Positions 35,205-43,714 of a DNA stretch of 64,000 nucleotides are shown here, piece by piece. Positions within the stretch are counted from its first letter, which is position 1. Every line of letters starts with the position of its first letter. The DNA is from Pseudomonas sp. N040 (GTDB lineage Bacteria; Pseudomonadota; Gammaproteobacteria; Pseudomonadales; Pseudomonadaceae): positions 1 to 64,000 of the forward strand of contig NZ_JADOBE010000012.1 of the NCBI RefSeq assembly GCF_015637705.1, in the 5' to 3' direction. The notes beneath the pieces are model-generated. The model saw only the letters and a program-made list of their open reading frames with translations, ran no database searches and was not told where the DNA came from. The translations under genes and the position numbers were made by a program.

Positions 35205-35317
35205 GTAGGGTGGGTTAGGCCGCAGGACGTAACCCACCAACCGGCCATGAGGCCGGCAAGGGCGATGCCTTTGGCATCGACGGTGGGTTACGCCGCTGCG
35301 CGGCTAACCCACCCTAC
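35205..35317. repeat. palindromic GTAGGGTGGGTT element, right of epoxide hydrolase
   Basis: Begins GTAGGGTGGGTTAGGCCGC and ends with the mirrored CGCGGCTAACCCACCCTAC; an inner mirrored pair is GTAACCCACCAAC / CGGTGGGTTAC. It corresponds to the element at 33957-34093. Confidence 0.85.
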
Positions 35318-35326
35318 GCAGCTGCT

Positions 35327-36172
35327 TCAGCTGAGATGCCAACCGGTAACCGAGGCGCGCTCCATCTTGCGGTGGCACGGCGGGTAATCGTGCACGGCAT
35401 AGTGCTGGGTACTGCGGTTGTCCCAGATCGCCACGCTGTTCTTCTTCCAGCGCCAGCGCACCTGGTATTCGGGAATGCAGGCCTGCGCCATCAGGTACTG
35501 GAACAGGTCGCCGCCGGATTGCCAGATGTCCTGGCCGCAACGCACCCGGCCGTTGCTGTGGAAGTTGCTGAAGTGCGTGGCCCAGCCGCCCAGTGCGAGA
35601 ATCTTCTCGCCGGTTTCCGGGTGGATCTGCACCACGTCGTGGTCGACATTCGGCCACTTGGCGAGGATTTCCGCCTGCTTTTCCGGCGACATCGCGCTGT
35701 GCACCATTTCCAGGAAGCTGTGGGTGGCGCGCAAGCCTTCGAGCTGGGTTTTCACGGCTTCCGGCAGTTTCTCGTAGGCCAGCACCATGTTCGCCCACAT
35801 GGTGTCGCCGCCCACCGGCGGGCACTCCACGCAGCGCAATACGCAGGCCTTGGACGCCACGGCGCGCCAGGTGTTGTCGTGGTGCCAGACGTTCTCGTAG
35901 CTGCCGGACTGCTCGGGGGTCTTGTAGATGCGCACCAGCCCGGGGGTGTCCTCGGGGGTCGGCAGTACCGGGTGATCCTCCAGTTCGCCCATGCGCGCGG
36001 CAAAGGCCACATGGTCCTTGCCGCTGATGTCCTGGTCGCGCAGGAACAGCACACGGTGTTTGAGCAGCGCGGCGTAGACCTCGTTGAACAGGGCGTCGTC
36101 ATAGGCGGCATCGCGCAGGCTGATGTCCAGCAGTTCGGCGCCGATGTGACAAGTAATGGGTTCGATACGCAT
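35327..36172 (-). CDS. TauD-type Fe(II)/2-oxoglutarate dioxygenase
   Basis: A 281-residue dioxygenase of the taurine dioxygenase/alkylsulfatase group, which hydroxylates next to a sulfonate, sulfate or similar head and so releases the sulfur group. Iron ligands are H97 and D99 (VWHHDNTW) and H257 (STQHYAVHDY); R272 near the end should bind 2-oxoglutarate. These blocks read very like E. coli TauD. The start at 36172 follows AGGAG. It diverges from an AraC-family gene with a 21-bp-spaced repeat between them. Substrate is not determined; related enzymes also act on phenoxyacids. Confidence 0.92.
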   Translation of the reverse strand: MRIEPITCHIGAELLDISLRDAAYDDALFNEVYAALLKHRVLFLRDQDISGKDHVAFAARMGELEDHPVLPTPEDTPGLVRIYKTPEQSGSYENVWHHDNTWRAVASKACVLRCVECPPVGGDTMWANMVLAYEKLPEAVKTQLEGLRATHSFLEMVHSAMSPEKQAEILAKWPNVDHDVVQIHPETGEKILALGGWATHFSNFHSNGRVRCGQDIWQSGGDLFQYLMAQACIPEYQVRWRWKKNSVAIWDNRSTQHYAVHDYPPCHRKMERASVTGWHLS

Positions 36173-36276
36173 GGTTACTCCTGAGTCGGGTGCTGAGGGA
36201 AGACTGTTTGCCGGCAGCCGCCAGGGTGGCTGTGGCCGTTGTCGAAAGCATAGAGGTTCGCACCGGAACTGAGTTA

Positions 36277-36307
36277 TCATTTCGTTTATGGTGATGCTCA
36301 TTTCGTA
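36277..36307. promoter_or_regulatory. direct repeats spaced 21 bp, probable AraC operator
   Basis: TCATTTCGTT at 36277-36286 and TCATTTCGTA at 36298-36307 begin exactly 21 bp apart, two helical turns. They lie between the divergent tauD-like gene and the AraC-family gene, 46 bp before the latter's start. AraC/XylS proteins bind pairs of direct repeats with this period. Confidence 0.6.
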
Positions 36308-36352
36308 TCAGGCGACCGGATTGGCGGTTGCCACGCGCAGGAGGTTCAGTCA

Positions 36353-37354
36353 ATGAGTACCGTCCCCATCGGCACGCTGCTCAATCTGCCGGAAGTGCTC
36401 AACGAACTCGGCTTCGACGGCTGGGGCTTCATGCTTGACTTCGCCTTGCAGCCGGAGTCATTCGTCAAGCCGCTGCAGCCGGTACCGATGGCCTTCTGCG
36501 GCGAGTTGCTGCAGCGCGCGGTGATCTTCACCCAGTGCGACGAGTTGCCCATGCTGCTCGGCGCCAAGGCGAAAATGGCCAACCTGGGGCCGTTGCGCTT
36601 TCTTATCGCGTCGTCCGGCAGCGTGCGCGAGGCGGTGAACGTGCTGACCCGCTTCCGCCGGCTGTGGTTCTCCGGCTTCCAGATTGCGCTGCACGAGGAG
36701 CGCGGCATCGCCAGCATGGCGATCGACTTCAGCGGCAGCTTCCTCGGCCACCAGGCCATCCGCACCTGCTACCTGACCGCCATGGTGCGCCATCTCGACC
36801 TGATCCTCGGCCGCCGTTTTCCGCTCAGGCAGGTCCACCTGTCGCGCTCGCTGCCGGCCAATACGGCCGTGTACCGCCGGCATTTCGGCCTGGCACCGGC
36901 ATTTGCCCAGGCGCGTGACGTGGTGTTCTTCGATGCGGCGCTGCTGGAGCTGAAACGCCCGGCCGTGCATGACCCGGAGCTGGATTACTTCCTGCGCCAG
37001 CAGCTGGAGGCGATGGAGGCCACGCTGGGCAGCAGCTTTGCCGAGCAGGTGGCCGAGTTGATCGAAAGTCTGCTGATCGGCGGTCGCTGCAGCGTGGAGC
37101 AGGTCGCCCAGGTGCTCGGCATTCACCGGCTGACGCTGTACCGGCGCCTGCAGGCGCAAGGCACCACCTTCGAGGCACTGCTCGATCAGCGCCGGCGTGC
37201 GCTCGCCGAGTCGATGCTGCAGCGCCCGGCGATTGCCATCGCGGAAATTGCCGATGCTCTGGGCTACAGCGCGCCGAGCAACTTTGCCCGCGCCTTCCAG
37301 CGCTGGACCGGTGTTTCGCCGAAGGCCTGGCGGCAACAGCACGGCGCGGAATAG
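36353..37354 (+). CDS. AraC-family transcriptional regulator
   Basis: A 333-residue activator with an N-terminal sensor region of the OruR/ArgR-like type (about 1-210) and a C-terminal pair of helix-turn-helices: CSVEQVAQVLGIHRLTLYRRLQAQG and IAIAEIADALGYSAPSNFARAFQRWTGVSPKAWR. It diverges from the TauD gene and probably controls it. The sensor domain resembles that of the protein at 38851-39879 only in type. Confidence 0.9.
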   Translation: MSTVPIGTLLNLPEVLNELGFDGWGFMLDFALQPESFVKPLQPVPMAFCGELLQRAVIFTQCDELPMLLGAKAKMANLGPLRFLIASSGSVREAVNVLTRFRRLWFSGFQIALHEERGIASMAIDFSGSFLGHQAIRTCYLTAMVRHLDLILGRRFPLRQVHLSRSLPANTAVYRRHFGLAPAFAQARDVVFFDAALLELKRPAVHDPELDYFLRQQLEAMEATLGSSFAEQVAELIESLLIGGRCSVEQVAQVLGIHRLTLYRRLQAQGTTFEALLDQRRRALAESMLQRPAIAIAEIADALGYSAPSNFARAFQRWTGVSPKAWRQQHGAE

Positions 37355-37667
37355 GGCGCTTGCCACGGATCCCGGCACCGCTTGCGCGCCTGCCGGGTGC
37401 CTTCGAAGCTGGTCGCCAGGCCCCTGCCAGTACCTTGCCGGGCGCTGCGCGACGAGTGGTCTTCCGTCTATTTCTTATGACTGAACAAGCAGTTAGCACA
37501 GCGGCGGCTGGCCACGGCGGCTGACCGGCGCGGACGCGAATTGATGCATGTCAATAAAACAGCGTATCTGAGTTGTTTTATCACCGACCGCTCGTAGACT
37601 GGAGCGCAACCCGAGAGGCATTGCCTCAAGGCCAGGCAGATAAACAAGACAAGTACGAGGACTGATC
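37355..37667 (+). promoter_or_regulatory. leader of the second dioxygenase gene, with a dyad
   Basis: About 310 bp with no gene. ATAAAACA (37554-37561) and TGTTTTAT (37574-37581) form an 8-bp perfect inverted repeat about 90 bp before the dioxygenase start, overlapping TGTCAATA (37549-37556), which recalls half of the TGTCAATWTATGACC repeat at 39.93 kb. The regulator is unknown. Confidence 0.45.
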
Positions 37668-38735
37668 ATGACCGCTATGCATTCACCCAAGCCCGGGCAC
37701 GCTGTGCTGGCAAAATATGACCACCCGGCGGCCTGGACCGCAAAAAGCCTGATGGCACAGAGCGACCAGTGGATTTACACCTTGAGCGAAGCGGATGTTG
37801 CCGAACTGGATGCCGCCCTGCAGCAGATCAAGGCCAGGGGCCTGCAGGTACCCAATTTCGGCAAGGACGAGTTCCACATCCCGCAGCTGGCCGCGCGGCT
37901 CGAGCCCTACAAGGCCAGCCTGGATTTTGGCCTGGGTATTCTTTACCTCAAGGGTTTCCCGATCAGCCGTTACACCAAGGATCAGGCCAGTGCGATCTTC
38001 TGGGGCATCGGTAGCCATATCGGCAAGTCCTGGGTGCAGAACAATCGCGGGCACGTGCTTGGCGACATTCGCGACGAAGGCCGCAGTTTTGATGATCCGC
38101 TGGCGCGCGGCTACCAGACCACGGCAGACCTTGACATGCACACCGACGGTGCCGACATGGTCGCGCTGCTGTGCCTGAAGCAGGCGCCGGAAGGCGGTGA
38201 GAACCAGCTCAGCAGTGCCGTGGCGGCCTACAACAAGCTGGTGGACAGCAACCCCCAGGCACTCCGGCATCTGCTGGATAACACCTACTGCTTCGACTGG
38301 CGTGGCGAAGAGCCGGCCGGCGAAGAACCTTTTCACCGGGCCAAGGTGCTGTGCCCCGTCGAGGGTGCCGTGGCCTGCCTGAATATCATCCCCTACATTC
38401 TCAGCGCCCAGCGTTTTCCCCAGGTGCCGCGCCTGACCGCTGAGGATCTGGCGGCCTTTGACGCCTTCAAGAAAGCGGTGTGGGACGATGAGTTGGTGGT
38501 GCGGGTGCGCCAGGAGCCGGGTGACATGCTGTTCCTCAACAACCACTACCACCTGCATGCGCGCAGCACCTTCCGCGACGCCGAGGAGCCTGGCGAGAAG
38601 CGCCATCTGCGCCGTCTCTGGCTCGAAAGCCCGGCGTGGCAAGGCAAGCGGCCGGCGGCCATGGAGAACCTGCTGCGCGTCTCGAATACCTGGAAGCACC
38701 CCGAGTCCAGTGTGCAGATGTGGGATCACCTGTAA
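37668..38735 (+). CDS. TauD/TfdA-family dioxygenase, paralogue 1
   Basis: A 355-residue Fe(II)/2-oxoglutarate oxygenase of a branch distant from classical TauD. H158 and D160 are in DLDMHTDGADM, the third ligand in LFLNNHYHLHARSTFRD, and the arginine in HLRRLWLES. The opening DHPAAWTAKSLMAQSDQWIY is shared with the protein at 46907-47959, to which it is about 60 percent identical by eye. Members of this branch are often encoded with catabolic genes. Substrate unknown; in this island a C-S compound or its alkyl chain is plausible. Confidence 0.87.
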   Translation: MTAMHSPKPGHAVLAKYDHPAAWTAKSLMAQSDQWIYTLSEADVAELDAALQQIKARGLQVPNFGKDEFHIPQLAARLEPYKASLDFGLGILYLKGFPISRYTKDQASAIFWGIGSHIGKSWVQNNRGHVLGDIRDEGRSFDDPLARGYQTTADLDMHTDGADMVALLCLKQAPEGGENQLSSAVAAYNKLVDSNPQALRHLLDNTYCFDWRGEEPAGEEPFHRAKVLCPVEGAVACLNIIPYILSAQRFPQVPRLTAEDLAAFDAFKKAVWDDELVVRVRQEPGDMLFLNNHYHLHARSTFRDAEEPGEKRHLRRLWLESPAWQGKRPAAMENLLRVSNTWKHPESSVQMWDHL

Positions 38736-38850
38736 GCCAGCGCAATCTGCCTGGCCTGTTGCCACGAAACGGCGGGGGTGCATGGCGTGCGGCGGGCAAT
38801 CACGGATGACCGCCCGGCGTGCGCCTGCCTGGTCCGGGACCGGCTGGGCG

Positions 38851-39879
38851 CTATGCCGCCGGCTGGGCGTCCGGGGCCGGGGGTAGCGCCTGGAGCGCAC
38901 TGGGCGGCACACCTTCCCAGCGCTTGAAGGCGCGGCGAAAGTTGGCGATGTCGTGGTATCCCAGTGAATAGGCAATTTCCTGAATGCTCAGGCGCCCGGC
39001 ACGCAGGTGCGCCAGTGCCAGGCCGCGGCGTACTTCTTCAAGAATCTCGCGATAGGAGTGGCCTTCTTCCAGCAGGCGGCGATGCAGGGTGCGCGGGGTC
39101 AGGTAAAAGTGCCGCGCGCTGGTTTCCAGTGACGGGAAGGCATCGGCGCGACTGAGCAGCAATTGCCGTACGCGCTGGCTGAGGCTCTGGTCGGCAACCT
39201 GCTTCTCCAGTTCCTGCTGACAGATTTTCAGGGTTTCCCGGTAGGTTTTCGGGTCGTTGCGCCGCAGCGGCACGTCGAGCAATGCACGCGGCAGAATGAA
39301 GCCGCTCCACGCCTGGTCATACAGCACTTCGCAACGAAATGCCTGTGAGGCTTGTTCCGCATAAGCAGGCCTGCTGAGGGCCATGGCCACGCTGATGGCC
39401 TGCGGCCGGCCGGCCAGGGCGAAGTCGAGCAGGCTCTTGATCGACAGCAGACCGCCTTCCAGCACCGTGCGGCGCACATCGCCCAGGGCATGCAGTTCGT
39501 CGATCACCACCAGAACGTTTTCCCCTTCCTCGCGGTAGCTGACGCCGATGACGCCGGTGCGCAAGCCGATGAAGCGCGTCAGCACCTCTATGGTCTCGCG
39601 CAGGGTGCCGCAGTTGAGCGTGGCGTAGCCGAGCAGGCCGTGGGTGCTCTGCGCCATGCGGCTGCCGATCGACAGGCTGAAAGCCGGATCGCCGGTCAGC
39701 GCAAAGGCATCGGCCATCAGGTTGCGGTACACGCTGAAGTCCACGTGCAGCGACATGTTCAGCAGCTGCTCGGGGGTCAGGTTGTTGCGGGTCAGCCACT
39801 GCCGGCTGTCCAGCCCCTTGGCTTCGAGCTCCTCGGCAATCAGGTGGATGTAGTGGATCGGAACCTTGGCTGCGGTCAT
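38851..39879 (-). CDS. AraC-family regulator, OruR-like
   Basis: A 342-residue activator. The N-terminal arabinose-binding-like sensor domain includes GDPAFSLSIGSRMAQSTHGLLGYATLNCGTLREAIE-type sequence (about 60-100). The C-terminal DNA-binding domain includes LETSARHFYLTPRTLHRRLLEEG and LSIQEIAYSLGYHDIANFRRAFKRWEGVPPSAL. The start at 39879 follows GGAGG. It diverges from the XylA-like reductase gene, with two 21-bp-spaced repeats between, so it probably activates the monooxygenase-desulfinase genes. Confidence 0.9.
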   Translation of the reverse strand: MTAAKVPIHYIHLIAEELEAKGLDSRQWLTRNNLTPEQLLNMSLHVDFSVYRNLMADAFALTGDPAFSLSIGSRMAQSTHGLLGYATLNCGTLRETIEVLTRFIGLRTGVIGVSYREEGENVLVVIDELHALGDVRRTVLEGGLLSIKSLLDFALAGRPQAISVAMALSRPAYAEQASQAFRCEVLYDQAWSGFILPRALLDVPLRRNDPKTYRETLKICQQELEKQVADQSLSQRVRQLLLSRADAFPSLETSARHFYLTPRTLHRRLLEEGHSYREILEEVRRGLALAHLRAGRLSIQEIAYSLGYHDIANFRRAFKRWEGVPPSALQALPPAPDAQPAA

Positions 39880-39927
39880 GGCATGCGCCTCCTTCAGGCA
39901 GGAAAATAAAGCGTAACCACGCTTAAT

Positions 39928-39963
39928 TGTCAATATATGACCCTTGGCTGTCAATTTATGACC
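39928..39963 (+). promoter_or_regulatory. two direct 15-bp repeats, probable AraC operator
   Basis: TGTCAATATATGACC at 39928-39942 and TGTCAATTTATGACC at 39949-39963 differ at one base and start exactly 21 bp apart. They lie 72 bp before the reductase start and 49 bp before the divergent AraC-family start. Length, spacing and position all fit an AraC/XylS activator site. Confidence 0.75.
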
Positions 39964-40034
39964 TCCTTCTGCCGCTAGTCACTGTTTATCTTTGCTTCCG
40001 AAGAAAAACAGCGCAACTACGTGGGAGATGCCTG

Positions 40035-41069
40035 ATGTTTTCATTTTTCAAGAAGTCGAAACAGATTCACACGGCCAGCATCAACAATGTGGCGGTCGAG
40101 ATCCTGCCGGGCGAAACCCTGCTGCTGGGCGCCCTGCGCCAGGGCGTGGCGATCCCCAACAGTTGCCGGGTCGGTGGTTGCGCCACCTGCAAGTGCAAGC
40201 TGGTCAGCGGCAAGGTCAAGGAGTTGACGGACAGCAGTTACATCCTTTCCGCCGACGAACTCAAGCAGGGTTATGTCCTTGCCTGCCAGGCCGTGCCACT
40301 CAATGACATCGCCATCCAGGTCGAGCTGGCCCAGGGCCCGGCCATGCGCACGCTGGCCGGACGGGTCACGGCACAGCGCAAGCTGACCCACGACATCACC
40401 GAACTGCAGCTGCAACTGGATGCGCCGCTGGACTACCGCGCCGGCCAGTTTGCCGACCTCAGCCTGCAGTCGCTGCCGGGCATCGCCCGCAGCTATTCCT
40501 TTGCCACCCCGCCGAGTGCCGACGGGGCTTGCACCTTCTTTGTCCGTAAAGTGCCGGATGGCGTGTTCTCCGGGCGCATCAACGATGCCGACCTGACCGG
40601 CGAGGCGGTCGAGCTGCGCGGTCCGTGTGGCGATTTCTGGCTGCGCCCGGCCAATACACCGTTGCTGCTGATTGCCGGCGGCAGCGGTCTGGCACCGATC
40701 ATGGCGATCCTGCGCGAGCTCTCGGCACAGCCGGTGCAGCGCCCGGTAACCCTGCTGTTTGGTGCGCGGACGCAGATTGATCTGTATCTGCTCGACGAGA
40801 TTGCCGCTCTCGCGGCGGGCTGGCGCGAGCATTTCGAGTTCATCCCGGTGCTTTCCGCCGAGCCGGAAGGTTCTTCGTGGAACGGCGCCCGCGGCCTGGT
40901 CACCGAACAACTCAAGGACGCCCTGCACAGCGGTGCGCATGTCTATCTGTGCGGTCCGCCGCCGATGATCGACAGCGCCGAGCAGCAGTTGCTGCAGCTG
41001 GGGGTGAGCAAGGAACACATCCATGCCGACCGCTTTACCACCCAGGCGGACAACGCTGTCAGCCGCTGA
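40035..41069 (+). CDS. 2Fe-2S/FAD reductase, XylA-like
   Basis: A 344-residue NADH reductase that passes electrons to an oxygenase. The N-terminal plant-type ferredoxin has C44-x4-C49-x2-C52 and C84. An FAD domain follows, with RSYSFATPP, and then an NAD domain with AGGSGLAPIMAILREL and VYLCGPPPMIDSAE. The order ferredoxin-FAD-NAD is that of XylA and similar monooxygenase reductases. The start at 40035 follows GGGAGA. The next gene, 55 bp on, encodes a XylM/AlkB-type hydroxylase, its likely partner. Confidence 0.92.
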   Translation: MFSFFKKSKQIHTASINNVAVEILPGETLLLGALRQGVAIPNSCRVGGCATCKCKLVSGKVKELTDSSYILSADELKQGYVLACQAVPLNDIAIQVELAQGPAMRTLAGRVTAQRKLTHDITELQLQLDAPLDYRAGQFADLSLQSLPGIARSYSFATPPSADGACTFFVRKVPDGVFSGRINDADLTGEAVELRGPCGDFWLRPANTPLLLIAGGSGLAPIMAILRELSAQPVQRPVTLLFGARTQIDLYLLDEIAALAAGWREHFEFIPVLSAEPEGSSWNGARGLVTEQLKDALHSGAHVYLCGPPPMIDSAEQQLLQLGVSKEHIHADRFTTQADNAVSR

Positions 41070-41124
41070 TCAATACCACCCTGCAATCAACAAACTACAT
41101 CACCCGTTACACGGAGACCTAGCC

Positions 41125-42282
41125 ATGAAACTGCTGCACTACCTCAAGTATTTTATTTTCCACGCCGTGGGTCTGTTCACTGTCGCGAGCATTCTCGCCG
41201 GTGGTGACTTGACGGTTTACGGCATGCTCATGGTGTTTGCCTTCTACATCCTGGGTGATGTGCTGCTGGGTGATGACACCTCCATCCCCGACTTCGGCCA
41301 CCCGATGATTCTCACCCTGCAGCTGTGGCTGGCTTTGCCGCTGCTGACCCTGGTGATGTTCACCATGGTCTGGAGCGTGTGTTCCGGCGACCCGCTGGGG
41401 TATGGCGCCCTGGTCACTCAGTTGACCGGCTATGACGTACTGGCTGCGCGGGAAACCATCAGCACCACTGGCTATGCCCTGATGATGCTGCTTTCGGGCC
41501 TGCTGATCGCCATCATGGGCACCGCAACCGGTCATGAGCTGACGCACCGTACCTGGGATCCGGTATCCATGCTGATCGGTCGCTGGTTGCTGGCCTACAG
41601 CTTCGATACAGGGTTTGCTGTCGAGCATGTGTACGGTCACCACCGCTATGTGTCGACCGTCAACGACCCGGCCACTGCACCGCGCGGCCGTAACGTTTAC
41701 AGCCACATCATCTCTTCGGGCATCAAGAGCAACATCGGCGCCTGGAATCTGGAGAGGGAACGCCTGGCTCGCCGTGGTCTGCCGGTGTTCAGTTATCACA
41801 ACAATGTAATTCGTGGCCATCTGATGTCGGTAGCGCTGCTGGTTGCCGCTTACCTGATGGGCGGCTGGCTGGCGGTGGTCTTCTTCACGGTGTGCGGCCT
41901 GTGGGGCAAGGCGATTCTGGAAATCGTCAACTACATGGAGCACTACGGCATGGTGCGCGATCCAGCGACACCGGTGCAGCCGCGCCACTCGTGGAACACC
42001 AACAAGCGCATCACGTCGTGGAGCATGTTCAACCTGAGCCGGCATTCGCATCACCATGCCCAGGGCGAAGTGCCGTTCCATGAACTGCAGCCGTATCCGG
42101 ACGCACCAATGATGATCGGTGGCTACGTCAGCACCCTGTCGGTGGCGCTGATTCCACCACTCTGGTTCCGCCTTATGGAACCCAAGCTGCGCGACTGGGA
42201 CGAGCGTTACGCGACTGCCGAAGAGCGCGTACTGGCCGCCGAGGCCGATGCCCGGGCCGAACTGAGAAGCTCCTGGGCCTGA
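41125..42282 (+). CDS. membrane di-iron monooxygenase, AlkB/XylM-like
   Basis: A 385-residue integral membrane hydroxylase with about six hydrophobic helices. The histidine clusters for the di-iron site are HELTH (137-141), EHVYGHH (167-173), NYMEHYG (269-275) and SRHSHHH (305-311), which is the AlkB/XylM pattern. Such enzymes hydroxylate alkyl chains or benzylic methyl groups, taking electrons from a partner reductase, here the adjacent XylA-like protein. An oxidation at sulfur or on an alkyl group of a sulfur compound would fit the neighbouring desulfinase gene, but the substrate is unknown. Confidence 0.9.
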   Translation: MKLLHYLKYFIFHAVGLFTVASILAGGDLTVYGMLMVFAFYILGDVLLGDDTSIPDFGHPMILTLQLWLALPLLTLVMFTMVWSVCSGDPLGYGALVTQLTGYDVLAARETISTTGYALMMLLSGLLIAIMGTATGHELTHRTWDPVSMLIGRWLLAYSFDTGFAVEHVYGHHRYVSTVNDPATAPRGRNVYSHIISSGIKSNIGAWNLERERLARRGLPVFSYHNNVIRGHLMSVALLVAAYLMGGWLAVVFFTVCGLWGKAILEIVNYMEHYGMVRDPATPVQPRHSWNTNKRITSWSMFNLSRHSHHHAQGEVPFHELQPYPDAPMMIGGYVSTLSVALIPPLWFRLMEPKLRDWDERYATAEERVLAAEADARAELRSSWA

Positions 42283-42341
42283 ACAAGCCGCCCGGCAGCA
42301 GAACCTGACGAACGACAGCAAAGACTCAAGGGGAATCAAGC

Positions 42342-43583
42342 ATGACGAATCAAGCACGCAAGAAAGGCGGCACCGTGCCGCTGAACTGGAACGAGGTGTA
42401 CTACACCAACTGCCCGCTGGTGTCGGCCAGCAACATCGATCAGGAACTGGGCTGGGCGCGCGAAGACTTCAAGAAGATGGGCATCACCTATGCCTACCTG
42501 CGCTCACGCGCCGAGAACGACTGGTACCCGCATTACATCCACAACCTGGACAACCTGATCCGCGTCGGCGGCCTGTTCCCGCCAGTGCATGTGCATGCCG
42601 ACATGCGCCGCACCAAGCTGCTGGGCGCCACCCATGTCTACGAGGGCGGCTGCATGATGGTCCGCGCGCGTGACGACATCTACCGGATGGTCGAACTCAA
42701 GGGCAAGAAGATCGGCATTTCCAAGAGCCTCAACACGATCAAGACCGACTGGTGGCGCATTCAGGAAGAGCAGGGCATCGAGCTGATGCTGCGGATGAAT
42801 GGCATGACCCGCGCCGACGTGGAGATCGTCGAGTTCCCCTATGCCGATGACTGGTACGACGACCCGGAAATGGTCGGTCCGCCAATCGATAACCCGTCGG
42901 AGCTGTGGTTCAAGCGCGACCACAAGAAGGACCTGGCTTTCCGCCCGCTGGAAACCGCGCTGGAAAACGGCGTGGTGGATGCCATCTATACCCAGACCGG
43001 GCCCTTCCAGCACCTGCAGGAAGCCACCGGCAAGTTCAAGGCCATCGAAGACCTGGCCAAGTACCCGGACTGGACCCTGCAAATGGCCAACGTGCCGGCG
43101 GTGATTACCTGCACCGACGTGATGGCTGAAGAGCACCCGGAACTGGTGGTGGCCTTCATGAAGAGCATGATCAAGGTCGGCCAGTGGTCCAACCAGCACA
43201 AGCACGCGGCGGCGGCGATCCTCGACAAGCAGACTTTCTATCTCGACGTCGACGACACCTACCGCAACATCAAGAACGTCGACATGGTGCCCAACCTGTC
43301 GCCGCAGAATCTGGCGGCGATCGAGATCGGCAAGGACTTCATGCTCAGCCACGGCTACATCAAGAACAACTTCGATGTACACCAGTGGGCTGCGCCGGAG
43401 TTCGCCGAGCAGGCGCACCGCGAGCTGATCGAGGAAGAGTTCGCCAAGCTCAAGCGCGACAAGCTGTCGATGAGCCGCACTGCCGCGCCGCTCGCCGAGT
43501 TCGTCAGCGCCGCCAGTGCAGACAGCCAGGAGCAGCCGAAGATCTGCTGCGCCGCCGGCGATCTGGTGGGCGCTGACAGCTGA
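42342..43583 (+). CDS. probable sulfinate desulfinase, DszB-like
   Basis: A 413-residue protein of the periplasmic-binding-protein-like fold without a signal peptide. It matches DszB (2'-hydroxybiphenyl-2-sulfinate desulfinase, which releases sulfite) at its catalytic residues: C24 in YTNCPL, H64, and R74 in RVGGLFPP, the last two separated by ten residues as H60 and R70 are in DszB. RTKLLG, a later QWAAPEF block and general length order also agree. Residues 1-20 and the Cys-rich tail (KICCAAGDL) differ. ABC binding proteins of the SsuA/NMT1 group are relatives, but no transporter genes or export signal are present. AGGGG lies before the ATG. It lies after the monooxygenase gene and in the same island as SoxCD. 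Confidence 0.75.
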   Translation: MTNQARKKGGTVPLNWNEVYYTNCPLVSASNIDQELGWAREDFKKMGITYAYLRSRAENDWYPHYIHNLDNLIRVGGLFPPVHVHADMRRTKLLGATHVYEGGCMMVRARDDIYRMVELKGKKIGISKSLNTIKTDWWRIQEEQGIELMLRMNGMTRADVEIVEFPYADDWYDDPEMVGPPIDNPSELWFKRDHKKDLAFRPLETALENGVVDAIYTQTGPFQHLQEATGKFKAIEDLAKYPDWTLQMANVPAVITCTDVMAEEHPELVVAFMKSMIKVGQWSNQHKHAAAAILDKQTFYLDVDDTYRNIKNVDMVPNLSPQNLAAIEIGKDFMLSHGYIKNNFDVHQWAAPEFAEQAHRELIEEEFAKLKRDKLSMSRTAAPLAEFVSAASADSQEQPKICCAAGDLVGADS

Positions 43584-43621
43584 ACGAGACGGCCTCATAA
43601 AGTGTGCGTGCCGCGCTGAAT

Positions 43622-43684
43622 GCAGGAGCCAGCTTGCTGGCGATGCGGGTTATTAAAACGGATCGCCAGCAAGCTGGCTCCTAC
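43622..43684. repeat. REP pair, inverted
   Basis: GCAGGAGCCAGCTTGCTGGCGAT and the facing ATCGCCAGCAAGCTGGCTCCTAC form a near-perfect inverted pair around a 16-base centre. It lies between the desulfinase and reductase genes. Confidence 0.88.
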
Positions 43685-43714
43685 ACAAAACCGATCTGTT
43701 TATAGGCCAATTCC

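Noticed and set aside
42342..43583. Calling the desulfinase-like protein an ABC sulfonate-binding protein
   Set aside because: It has no signal peptide, no permease or ATPase genes nearby, and it keeps the three catalytic residues of DszB, which binding proteins do not need.
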